A DNA stretch of 64,000 bases from Limonium bicolor. Its lineage: Eukaryota > Streptophyta > Magnoliopsida > Caryophyllales > Plumbaginaceae. The position numbers and the translations under genes were made by a program. The notes beneath the pieces are model-generated. The model made no database searches. It was not told the DNA's origin and saw only the letters and a list, made by a program, of their open reading frames with translations. How positions within the stretch are numbered: position 1 is the stretch's first letter; each line of letters begins with the position of its first letter. Shown here piece after piece: positions 11,316 to 22,113 of this stretch. The stretch is from assembly GCA_023374045.1 (NCBI GenBank), contig CM041779.1, positions 270,974,062-271,038,061 of the forward strand, read 5' to 3'.

Positions 11316-14002
11316 CTAGAAGTCTAAGGCACATGCCCTCAGCATGTCCTCGAGTGTCTGAATCGTACGCTCAGTCTGACCATCTGTCTGAGGATGGAAC
11401 GCGGTACTCAGCTTGAGTTCTGTACCCAACACTTCTCTGGTAGCTCTCCAGTACCTCGAAAGGAATCTAGTATCTCTATCTAACACTATGGTCTTTGGTA
11501 TCCCGTGATGTCTCATTATTTCTTTCTCAAACAACTCAGCTAATTTGGTCACCTTCCAAGTATCCTTCATCGGTATGAATCGGGCTACTTTGGTAAGGCG
11601 ATCCACCACCACCCATATCATGTTGAGACCTCCCCTAGCAGGTGGGAGTCCAACTACAAAGTCCATGGAGATATCATGGAACTTCCATTCCGGAACTGGC
11701 ATCGATTGTACCATTCCGCCCAGTCGTCGGTGCTCGAATTTTACCTTCTGGCACGTGAGACACCTCAAGACGAACTCGGTAACATCTGTCTTCATCCCCG
11801 ACCACCAGAAGTATCTCTTCATGTCTTTATACATTTTAGAGGCTCCCGGATGGATGGAAACTGAAGAACAGTGTGATTCCCTAATTATACGGTCTTTCAG
11901 ATCCGTGTTGCCCCGTGGTATGCATAACCGGCCCTTAAGTCTGATCAGATCATCATCATGAAGTCTGAAGTCGTATTTCTGACTCTCAAATGTACCATCT
12001 GTCAGCTTCTGTCTGACCTCTCTCATGTACTCATCTGTCCTTTGAGCCTCTCGCACCTCATCAACCAAGCTGGAGAAAGAAACTAGCGAATGGAGTGAGT
12101 GTGCTCGACGGCTCAGGGCGTCTGCTACAACATTGGCCTTCCCCTCTTTGTATTGGAGGTCAATGTCATAGTCTTTCAGAAACTCTAACCATCTCCTCTG
12201 TCGAAGATTCAACTCCTTCTGAGTGAATATGTATCTCAAACTCTTATGATCGGTGTAGATCGTCACACTAACCCCGTATAAGTAGTGGCGCCATATCTTC
12301 AAAGCGAAGACTACAGCTCCCAGCTCCAAATCATGTGTGGGGTAGTTCTCCTCATGTTTCTTCAACTGGTGTGAGGCATATGCCACCACCTTGCCATGTT
12401 GCATAAGCACGCAACCCAGCCCTCTGCCGGATGCATCACAATAAACCTCAAAGCCCTCTGTACCGTCTGGAATGGTCAGAACCGGTGCAGTGGTCAGTGA
12501 GTCCTTCAAGCTCTGAAATGATTTCTCACAGTCAGTCGTCCACAAGAACGGTGCATCTTTCTTCATCAGACTGGTCATCGGCTTCGCGACCTTGCTGAAA
12601 TCCCTAACAAACCTCCTGTAGTAACCTGCCAGACCGAGAAAGCTCCGGATGTCGGTAACAGTCTTCGGCCTTGGCCAAGTACGTACGGCATCAATCTTTG
12701 CTGGATCCACTGAGATCCCAGCATCTGAGATGACATGACCTAGGAAAGAGACCTGGTCAAGCCAAAACTCACACTTGGAGAACTTAGCATATAGCTGGTT
12801 CTCCCTCAATATTTCCAATACCCTCCTCAGATGTTCCTCATGTTCAACCTTAGATTTCGAGTATATCAAAATGTCATCAATAAACACCACAACCGACTTG
12901 TCCAGCTGCTCCCGGAACAAGCGGTTCATCAGATCCATAAACTTCGCCGGTGCGTTCGACAATCCGAACGGCATCACTGTAAACTTATAGTGGCCGTATC
13001 GTGTCCGGAATGCTGTCTTCTCAATGTCTCCCTCCTTAATGGCTATCTGATGATACCCCGATCTGAGATCAATCTTGGAGAACACAGATGCTCCCTTCAA
13101 CTGATCGAACAGATCGTCAATGCGGGGTAGTGGGTACTTATTTTTCATTGTCACTGCATTCAGCTCTCTGTAGTCGATGCAGAGGCGGAGACTACCATCC
13201 TTCTTCTTCACGAAGAGGACTGGCGCACCCCATGGTGACACATTTGGTCTTATAAATCCCTTATCTAACAAATCTTTCAATTGTTCCTTTAACTCAGTCA
13301 TTTCTGCCAGAGCCATACGGTATGGTGCCTTGGCTATCGGTCCGGTACCAGGTAGCAGCTCGATGGTGAACTCTACCTCCCGAGTGGGTGGCATGCCGGG
13401 CAGTTCCCGTGGAAATAAGTCGGGGAACTCCGACACTACCGGTAAGTCGGGGTCGAACTCGGGGTCTCTCTCTATTTCCTGTACATAGCAGAGGTACACT
13501 TCTTCTTTTCTCCTCAATTCCTTATACATTGCCATGGCGGTGATGATCTTAGTCGAAGGCTCTCTGGGCCTCTGGCGGTATGATATTGTTACCCCAGACG
13601 GACTCCTGAGCAGCAACCTATGCTCGGCACAGAGGATACGTCCCTTGTGCCACTCCAACCAGTTCATCCCGAAGATAACATCAAATCCTAGCTCACTGAA
13701 CTCAATAAAACTGACTGGAAAGTCTTCTCCCTTAATTCTGACAGTGACTCCTCGGTAGTAGCGAGTGCAACGAACCTTCTCCTTAGACGGGAGCGTAACC
13801 GTGAAGTCGGGTAGCTCATCAGCGTCTAGCCCCAACCTGCTCGCGAATGATGCCGAGACAAAGGTATGCAAGGCCCCTGAGTCGAAGAGAACTGATGCCT
13901 CAATCCCATTAATCGGTAAGGTGCCGGTGAGGATAGTACCGCTAGCGTCGGCCTGTGCCTCTGTAAGTATACTTAGCGCACCTTCCGTACCGAGTCCATA
14001 AC
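11316..14002 (-). pseudogene. Element A protease, reverse transcriptase, RNase H and integrase
   Basis: One long open frame from the proposed exon start at 14002 to a TAG at 11318-11316. The aspartic protease has active site [12 protein letters not shown], with DSGA at 13872-13883. RT covers about residues 185-365 counted from the codon at 13871 ([24 protein letters not shown]) with catalytic FIDD at 12884-12873. RNase H follows ([30 protein letters not shown]). Integrase has an HHCC finger (H667, H674, C704, C707) and D,D,E candidates D737, D798 and E834. Length and order (PR-RT-RH-IN) are normal for a chromovirus. There is no ATG near the start: it must be reached by fusion to gag, and the frame suits splicing from the gag donor. 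Confidence 0.93.
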
Positions 14003-14158
14003 CTAATTGTGTTCACAAGCTTCATGAGTATTGATGGTATAACAAGAGTCGTAACAATTTATATGAACAACACTGTTATTTTATTCATAACCATCCTGTT
14101 TACAACATGTGCCTTAATCTTACATCTCATTCCTCATCTCATTCTTAACATTACATGG
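14003..14158 (-). other. Spacer between AlkB stop and pol exon, with candidate acceptor
   Basis: About 155 bp without a long frame. It ends in AACACAATTAG (AG at 14004-14003). Splicing from the gag donor at 15029 to this site removes 1027 bp including AlkB and yields a Gly codon in frame with protease, the same phase as the AlkB acceptor. The pyrimidine tract before this AG is weak. Confidence 0.45.
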
Positions 14159-14898
14159 CTAATATTGTCTAAAGGTTAGGTTTAATCTCCCAGGTCTCAT
14201 ATGCGTCGCATTGATTACTTCTGACGGTGCTATATTCAGCTTGATCCTCTTAATCCCATGGCATAACATCCTTGATTCTCCTCCCATAATTAATACATCT
14301 CCAGACTTAAGTACCAACTTATTTGCACGGTCCGCACACTTCTGCTCGCCGTATAAAAATTCTGCATCATCCCCAATGGACCAAGACACTACGGGTATCC
14401 CTCTTTCGAGAGACTCCGTTGTCTCGTCCTTATCCTGGTGTAGTCCAAGTCATCCATCCTTCTCGTAGAAGTTCACAATGCAAATGTCTGCTTGAATGTC
14501 TGGCATCGGTTCAGCTTCCAACTGCTGAGCGATTTCCACAACTTGTGCAATAATTGGATGGAACTCTTCGGGTATTCCCGGTGGTGAGACTCCATCTTGC
14601 ATCCTCGTGGTTTGGTAGTTCTTGGCATACGGATTCCATTCCTTGCCTAAGCTCATCATTTTTAATTTCATCCTTGCTCCCCCTGGGTACTCCGGTGTGT
14701 AAAAGCCTCCCGGTACCATTCCTAGTTGACTGCATTTCCTGATGATGGCTATCTGTGCTTCGGGTGTCAGGTATCCCCTTAATAAAATCATACCTGGGCG
14801 GATAACCTGACATTGTTCGGTTGGAAAGTCTATGGTTTCGATGTTGGTGTGCTCCGGGTTAGGTGTAAATGGTATTGGATAGCAGATGTTGAAGCTTC
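14159..14898 (-). pseudogene. AlkB-like 2OG-Fe(II) dioxygenase domain captured by element A
   Basis: In gag-pol sense orientation, 246 codons follow a candidate splice acceptor (AG at 14900-14899). The opening (FNICYPIPFTPNPEH, then VIRPGMILLRGYL), the middle (MVPGGFYTPEYPGGARMKL, KMMSLGKEWNP, DICIVNFYEKDG) and the end resemble plant ALKBH1-like oxidative demethylases closely. Fe(II) ligands are visible: H and D of LGLHQDKDE (14440-14438, 14434-14432) and the distal H of MLCHGIKR (14260-14258). The 2OG-binding arginines are in RPGRLNLTFRQY at the natural C-terminus, followed by TAG. One in-frame TGA at 14452-14450 sits where the family usually has Arg, so a CGA to TGA change at a CpG is likely. 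There is no frameshift in 740 bp. Members of the family remove methyl groups from nucleic acids; the substrate cannot be told here. Confidence 0.93.
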
Positions 14899-15029
14899 CT
14901 AAAGCGGTAGTAGGTTATATCTTACTTAAGTTCTAATCTCATCTTATTCTTACTTAACTCTTTATTCACCAAACATGCATGATAATGCGGTAAGCAGGTA
15001 GTTTTATTACTAAATGGTTGTAGCGGTAC
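14899..15029 (-). other. Proposed intron joining gag to AlkB
   Basis: The minus-strand donor is CCA-G/GTACC and the acceptor is CGCTTTAG/GA, 131 bp apart. The donor leaves one base of a codon and the acceptor supplies two, giving a Gly codon and an uninterrupted gag-AlkB frame. Unspliced reading ends at a TAG at 15012-15010. It is inferred from frame and splice-site consensus only. Confidence 0.6.
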
Positions 15030-15371
15030 CTGGCCTCGATGAGGGTTCAGGCTCATCGTCCCGGTCCACCATGTGTAGTGTGGGTCCCGACTTCTGGGTC
15101 ACCCGTGGGTTCTTGTCTGCAGCTTGCTGCACCTTCCTCTGACCGTCAGACCCAGCTCCCTGATCGGTCTTGCCCTTGCCCCTGGTATCGGGCCTATAGG
15201 CTCTGCTAGCTGGGTTCCGGAAGCACTCATACGCTCGGTGTCCGTACACCCCACAAAAGTTGCACTCCACCTTATTCCCCTTACAATCGAGCCCGGGGTG
15301 GTCCTTGTGACACCACCTTCAGATGTAGCGTCGCTGGTAGCCACCACCGGCTCCCTTCTCAGTCTCAGATC
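15030..15371 (-). pseudogene. Element A gag exon 3: zinc knuckles and C-terminal linker
   Basis: It has the same domain order as exon 4 of element C. The second knuckle is intact: CNFCGVYGHRAYEC, spacing C-x2-C-x4-H-x4-C. The first knuckle reads stop-RWCHKDHPGLDC: the codon for its first Cys is TGA at 15321-15319, where element C has TGT. A basic tail follows (DTRGKGKTDQGAGSDGQRK), then an acidic segment, and the exon ends at a phase-1 donor at 15030/15029. Confidence 0.8.
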
Positions 15372-15450
15372 CTGATCATTTATAATATCAATACTCATAT
15401 CTCAAATGGTTACTAATTGTTTCTTAACTCAATCAATACCAATCCCTTAC
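15372..15450 (-). other. Intron 2 of element A gag
   Basis: 79 bp, GTAAG donor, ATCAG acceptor, phase 1 between AP-K and the zinc-knuckle exon. It is at the same position and phase as intron 3 of element C (23153-23237). Translating straight through gives a stop, and removing it restores the frame. Confidence 0.75.
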
Positions 15451-15703
15451 CCTTTGGCGCCCTAGAGCGTAGGGGTGTAGCTGCGTAAGCATACGTCAAC
15501 TTCAATGGCTCTTCCGGAGCCTTCTCCTTTTCCTCCTTCCCTTTTGGGTTCTGATTTTTCTGGGCCTGAGGCTGGTACTTCTGTTTCTTGTACCCTCCTT
15601 GCCCTTGACTCTCCGAGCTCTTACCAGCATTATTCCTCTTAGCATTCTCCTCGTCCCTCAGCTGGACGGTTATCTCAACCTTAGCAGTGGCATGATAGCA
15701 CTC
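15451..15703 (-). CDS. Element A gag exon 2
   Basis: An 84-codon frame with ECYHATAKVEITVQLRDEEN followed by a Lys/Gln/Gly-rich basic linker and TPLRSRAPKG at the end. It is colinear with exons 2 and 3 of element C (ECYEAASRTEL, then KPLRSAPPKG). Element A lacks the extra intron that element C has in the middle of this linker. Confidence 0.75.
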
Positions 15704-15788
15704 CTGCTTCCACAGTATTAGTCACTCTTATTTCTCATAATCTAAGTCTTACTCATTTACTTACTCAAATCTCAATTATTCTTATTAC
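15704..15788 (-). other. Intron 1 of element A gag
   Basis: 85 bp, CAG/GTAATA donor, GAAGCAG acceptor, phase 0 between TTLQ and ECYH. The homologous junction in element C is TTIQ/ECYE with a 79-bp intron. Confidence 0.8.
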
Positions 15789-16187
15789 CTGCAAGGTAGT
15801 GTAACTCGTCGGCCCCATGCCGTACTGGAGTCGATGGCTAAGCCCGCCATAGAAGCGGTCCACCAGGATCTGGTCTGAATACCCAAGACCTGGCAGAAGA
15901 CGGAGCAAGGCGGTGAACTCTGAGTAATACTCGTCCACCGTCATTTTGTCTGTCTGCTTAAGCGCATCCAACTGTAAGCGCTTCTTCGTCTGGACATGGG
16001 CGGGGTAGTACTTTGCTCGTAGCAAGGCGGTGTACTGCTCCCAGCCGAACTCTGGGTTGGCCACATGCTCGGCCCTCACCAGCTTCCACCAATCGCCTGC
16101 CGCCTCCTTCAGATAGAAAGCAGCCAGACGCACCTTGATCCTAGCAGGGACATCAAGGGTCTCAAAGGCGGTCTCCAGCTCGGAGAT
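15789..16187 (-). pseudogene. Element A gag exon 1, C-terminal part
   Basis: The capsid-type retrotransposon gag domain is present: ISELETAFETLDVPARIKV, FYLKEAAGDWWKLVRAEH, LLRAKYYPAHVQTKKRLQL, MTVDEYYSEFTALLRLLPGL, FYGGLSHRLQ. Element C was inserted between it and the N-terminal part; bases 16188-16192 are the duplicated target GTACG. Counting that once, exon 1 is 211 codons and ends in phase 0 at 15789. Confidence 0.88.
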
Positions 16188-16192
16188 GTACG

Positions 16193-19100
16193 TGAAATAC
16201 CCCAAACTTATTAAACATGGATTAAATATCTAATCACATTAATTAAGGCCTAAACATGCCTTAAAAGTCAACTGAGAACAACAGTGGTCAACACAAAACA
16301 AGATGTTACACCCTTTGACTGTTTAGGGTAAATAAATACCCAAATGAACTACTTAGGACCTAAAAATTTGTCCTAAGCATGTTAACACATTACTAAACAT
16401 ACAAAAACCGTTGGACAACACTCCAACACAAAGAACAAGCATTTACATGCTTCAAGGTCAAAAAGGGCAAAAATGTGCTCTAAGAATACCTTAAAGGTCT
16501 AATGACCTCTAAATGATATAAAATGGGATATCATGATCAAATATCATGTAAGGGACACAAAAAAACCGTAGTAGAAGAAAACCAAGCTCAGAAACACCTT
16601 GCGACACAAAATGTGCACTAAAACTCCTTAAAGCACGTTTTTGTGTAATTGCCTTCTAAATTGGTTTTAAATGGGCTAAAAGGTTATAATTACCATTAAA
16701 TATGATAAAATATCATATATTATATTAGGAATTTAATTCCAGAAATTTACAAATTTTTACAAATTTAATATTAAAATATTTATAAAACCCTAAAGTGGGG
16801 CCCGTTTGGGTCAACATTGACTAAGTTGGTCAATGTTGACCATTGACCACGAATTGGACTGCATAAAACCGGTTCACTAAGTCTCCTAACAGACCAAGAG
16901 ACAAGTCCCATGTGACAATTAAATATATTCCTTTACTTTTGCATAAAATAAGAAAAAGCATACTTTACCTTATAAAACAAAAAAAGTTGTCTACCACTTA
17001 CCTTACCCATGTGAGCCAGCCGATTTGGAGCCCCTCTTCCCCCTTATTATACGGTGCATTCCAAGGCTCCAAGCAAGGATAAGACAAGCATGGTGAGTCA
17101 CCTATTCATTAAGTGAATAAAGTAACATTATAACTACATTATTGAATCAAATTAGTGTCAATCATCCACCACCTTTCTCAAACAAGGACGGCTGCCCCTT
17201 GATGTTGTCTCCACCGAATTAGCCTTCAATTATCAACACCAATCAATTAGTGATGAGTCATCAAATCATTAAAAGACATAAAATAATGAAAAATGTGCTT
17301 TAAGGCAAATTTAGGTCATTCTCTTTCATTTCTCCCATTCAGCCATGAGACTCTTGCCTTGAGCTCTCATTTGGCTCCTCTCAACCGTAGGTAAGTGTTC
17401 CAAGCTCCATTGGAGAGAGCTCATGCTCTAGGTAAGCTTCTAAGGCATAAAAATGCCCATTTTCTTCATCTTTCTTTCCTTTTTCCATTGATCTAGACTC
17501 CAACCTTTTCTATACATCTATGTAGAGTGATTTGGAGGTTAAAGGAAAAATAAATTTCGCCCATAACCAGATCTAAGGAGGAAAGTTCAAGTCTTGACCA
17601 TTTAAGGTAAAAATGTGCTCTAAGCACACACCTCTTCTTCCTTGTGAATTTCGGTTGTAAACCTTGGTTCCCTAGCCTTACTTTCTTCTCCTTTTCATGT
17701 GGATTACGTTGGTATACCAAGATCTATAAGGAGTAGCTAGATCCAAGCCAAAAACACCATTTTTGGCAGCCTAAACAAGGTAAAACTTAGCTATCTTCCA
17801 AGCTAACTACCCACATTTTTATGCCTTGCTTTTAAGAGAGTTTTGATACTCTTTATTTACTGGAAAAATAGGGCCGAGCTAGATCTACAACAAGCTTGAA
17901 GATCTAAGGTAAAAATCCATGATTTTCATGACTTAAATTACTTTTCATGGTTAGCTCATGTTTGGAGTTTAATCATGTCTTGTTTTCTACATGAAGACAA
18001 GTAGATCAAGCTGTGGAGAAACTCTCCTTAAGGTGGCCGAATCCAAACAAGATCTATCTAAGCTAAATCAAGGTATAAATTACTTAAAACCTTAATTTGA
18101 TACATTAACACAAGTTTAAGCTTGTGTAAATTAATTGTCGTGAGTGAAGAAGTATAATAAGGTCAAGTTTGACCTTAAAATGATTAAGGAATGGTTTAAT
18201 AAATTTTATAACTAATTAAACAAGCATAATTGTCAAATTTAAGACATTATGTGGAAGTTTGGTAATTAAATGAAAAATCTATGGTGAGGCCGAGAATCAT
18301 AAGTATTTTTGGGACATTTATGTGTAATTTATTTTGTGAGCAAATGTTTGTAATAAGGCCATGTACTTTAGGCCATTTTATTTATGCATTTACAAGCTTT
18401 TATTTAAGTTTAGGTGATATATAATTATTACCGAAATGAAATGGGGTCTTAAGTGTAAATAAATTAAATTTAGGGGCTTTATAAAATAAGGCCAAAAATT
18501 AGAGGTTAAAAGGAGTTAAAATAAAGTTTATAAGATTTTATAAAGTTTTGGGGTTAAATGGTGATTTCTAGAAAGTATGGGTACTAAACCGTAATTATTA
18601 GGAATTAATGGTCAAGGAAATATTAAGGAGGTCAACCTTGACCATATGGTAGGTTTTGACCAAATTAGATAAGTTAGATAACTTATTTAAGGTTTTATAA
18701 TAAGATAAGTACTTAATGGTAATATTTTTATAACATATGTGGTAAATATGTTATTACCAAAAATAAAGGGTGTACAATGGTATTTTAAACACCCATGGGC
18801 TATTAGGAATTTTTAGGAATTTATTGGCTTGTTTTTGGAATTAAAATGAACTATATAAGTATAATATATAGTTATTATGTCATTATGACACTTTGGAGAA
18901 ATATAGATGGTGGAATGTTAAATACCGAAGGTATATGGGTTAATGAGGTTATTTATAACCCTTTGGTGAAATTTGGAGATTTTTAGAATTATTTAAGAGT
19001 ATTTATTAAGATATGTGTATAATATATGGTTTTAATGATATGGTAAAACTATATGTTATAAATAGGGCCAAATGGCAATTATAGAACAGCACAAGGGCTG

Positions 19101-21880
19101 TTCGGAATTTACAAAAATAACCATAGATTATACTCTTTTATAAGTTAGAAATGTTATATTAAATGGAATATATAACATGGTATGATTTAAGGGGTGATTT
19201 TGTAAATTAAGGAAACTATGGTTTATGGAAAAAAAATAAGATTTTCCTATGGTGCCTAAGAGGCAATATAAAATAGTTTTCTATAAAAACTATAGGTATA
19301 AGTTAAAGGGAATAAAAATATCACATAGTATGATATTAGTATATGGTATAACATTACAAAATGTTATGTGGTCAAAAAGGGAATTTAAATAAATTCAAGG
19401 GCTATACCGAATTAATAAGAGTTGGAAAATGAATTTTAGACTATGGTCTACTATGTTATAAATGTTATTACAATTATAAGGTATTAAGGTGGTTTAATGG
19501 AATTAATATAAGTAAGGATATTCACATTAAATAATGTGACAAACTATAAATAAATGAGATTTATAAACTAAGGTATGTATTGAATAAACCTTAGGAGTTG
19601 TAAATATACAACATAAAATGTTACATAATATTAGGATAATAATCTTAATACAAGTTGTATAACATAATACAACTAATGGGAATAATCATCTAACATAAGA
19701 TGATAAAATGTAACACATGATATAAGAGTTTATTAAACTCATGAAACTTACCTACGTGGTAAATATATACATACACAAGGATAATGTATATAAGGTGGAT
19801 ATATATTTGGTTGGAAACCATATGATTTAATGGTGGTGGTTATTTTAAAAAAAATAATAGTTACGAACTATAAGTTATGAGTTTTGGATGCAAATAATTT
19901 GCTAAAGGTAAATGGGTTATGTAATACATTGTATTATAATGGATGGTGGGAGAATGATACAATACAAAAAAATATAATATAATATAATCATGCATGCATA
20001 CATGCAACTATAGGTTACGTACCTAAATTAATTGGTGGATAAGATTAAAAAGAAATACAATGAATTAAACTTAACAGTTGAAATATTATGACGTATGAGT
20101 TTTAAGTAACAAAGCCGACTGTTTTAGAGAAACCCGTAATAAACAACTATAGAAAACAGGGGCGGACTGTCGGGGTTACTTGTATTCGGAAATACCGGAT
20201 GTAGTTAGTCATGGAGACTGACTTATAGTTTTATTACTATTTAGAGTATACTTCTGACAAGACGCTTGATGAGCTAGTGGACTACACGGAGCATAGGATC
20301 TTGCTGATTCATACTCCACCGTAATACGATCAGGGTGAACGGTATGTAAAGGGGTTTGATCCGGGTTGTCCTAAGGTTGCTCCTTGGGCTCGGATTTGGT
20401 TGATATAACTTGTGTGTTATGTATGTGGATACATGTATGTGTTTAAGTGTTACTGCATTATTTATTTATGCACGGGCGTCCTATGGGACTAACACTACGT
20501 CGACTATAGATCGACTTATAAACATACATATACGTTAATGTGATGACATGACGGTTACTTGATATAATACCAAAGTATTAATATTAAGTATATGGTAACC
20601 TAAGTAAAACACTTAGGAACGAGTCACGACATTGTCGGTCTCTAGAGCATGGATCTCGAACATGAATATAACCTAGATTACTTCTAGGTATGCGTGAGAC
20701 CCATTGGGCAGCTAACTAATAATTATATTCTCCATAAGACTAAGAGCAGATCTTAAACATTATGAGAGAGAGATGGTATGAGATTGAGGTGAGGAATCCC
20801 GGTAGTTTACGAACTACTTGGTTGCGCATTTGTGATCACTGAGGGGTTTCCTAATTGGATTCCGCTCTAGGTTATATCCAACGAGCCCAAACTGGATCGT
20901 GGATCAGGTGGCTACGGCCTTTTTATGGACGTCTTACGAGACATAAGAGAGTCAGGGGCCTCCGGACCTCTGGCGAAATGAGCACCTTTGTGTGTACGGG
21001 AGGACTACTGTCCATGGTGAGGTTATCGGGTTGTCCTAACATGACGCCCAACTGATATTAATAATTAAACATGGTTTGGATGGATGGGGCCTTAAAAGCC
21101 GAATTAAATTAAATATGAAACTTGTACGCTACGGCGAATGTACATTGTACATATGGATGGGGCCTTGAAGGCCAAACTAAAATAAATTAATAAAGGATGG
21201 TATGCGCTACGGCGATTGTACATTGTACATCATATTGTGGTTGTTTGATATGTTCGATATATAATTGTGGATTGTGTTATTAAATGATTGTTGGATTGGA
21301 TGGATGGTTGAATGTTTATGGATATTTTGATGGATGATTATGTATATTATACATTGTATATTGCAGTATTGTTTATAACTGTAAAATGGTAAAGCATGAA
21401 ACCGATCTAATAATAAGATGGTTAAAATGACAAGTGACCATTAGGGTCCAGGCCCGGCATACTCAGCGTCTATCGCTGATACTACACCATTACCGGTTGT
21501 TGATCATTGTCGGAGCTGAAGAGCAGGAACAGGGTAATTGGAGTTTTCTTTTGTTACCACACATGGAGATGTTGTATAACATTGAGGATGGTGAATTGTA
21601 TTATGGTAAGGTTATGTATATTCAGGTTTGGTTAGACGCTCACTTGTCGATGTTATGATTTATGGACTTAGTATGATGTATAGGAGTTTCTCGTTATCAC
21701 GGCGGTTAGCAATTTGTTATGTTGGAAGTTGAATGTGGTTTGGCTTCGTTGCTCGCATGGGCGAGTAATGGCCGGTGACACCCGAGTGAGTTTTGTAATT
21801 GTTATTTATTTTCCGCTGCGAGACGTTTTATTTATTGCTACGTGAGAGATTATTACGTGACTGAGGAGAGGGGTGTTACA
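16193..21880 (+). mobile_element. Element C 5' LTR
   Basis: A 5688-bp LTR, TGAAATACCCC to GTGTTACA. Notable contents are a U3 palindrome at about 16605-16644, a GTCAACATTGAC/GTCAATGTTGAC inverted repeat at 16809-16845, an AT-rich central part, CAGCG/CGCTG hairpin (21464-21478) and a leader splice donor CAGG/GTAATT at 21533-21534. The block TTTCCGCTGCGA near 21808 is shared with the other families. Confidence 0.93.
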
Positions 21881-22113
21881 AAAGTGGTATCAGAGCGGAG
21901 TACCGCTCTGATGACGAGAAAGTAGGTTAAGACAGTGAGCTTAGGACTTGGGAAATTATGGGAAACATTTGAGAGTTATGAGACGATTCATCTTAGAAAG
22001 ATATTGTGTCTAGTAACGCAAATTGCGTGACATAGTAGCCTTTAAGGCAATTCAATATCTATTGGTTGTGTACGGTGAATCACCAAGTATTTATGTGACA
22101 TACTGTACTACAG
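21534..22113 (+). other. Proposed leader intron of element C
   Basis: Donor AACAGG/GTAATT in the LTR, acceptor TACTACAG directly before the gag ATG at 22114; 580 bp, the same length as in element A. It contains the LTR 3' end and PBS. Confidence 0.5.
21885..21896 (+). other. Element C primer-binding site in a hairpin
   Basis: TGGTATCAGAGC, four bases after the LTR end. ATCAGAGCG (21889-21897) and CGCTCTGAT (21904-21912) form a perfect 9-bp stem with loop GAGTAC. Confidence 0.92.

Noticed and set aside
11545..13758. Several plus-strand ORFs of 60-140 codons
   Set aside because: They are the antisense of the clear minus-strand pol frame and show no family motif of their own.
14159..14898. AlkB region as an independent host gene or pseudogene inserted by chance
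   Set aside because: It is in sense orientation, begins at an acceptor in phase with the gag donor, and has no flanking target duplication or poly-A. It fits as an element exon, though other copies are needed to prove this.
15099..15398. 99-codon minus-strand ORF overlapping the gag zinc-knuckle exon
   Set aside because: It is the wrong frame of the same strand; the zinc-knuckle frame explains the sequence.
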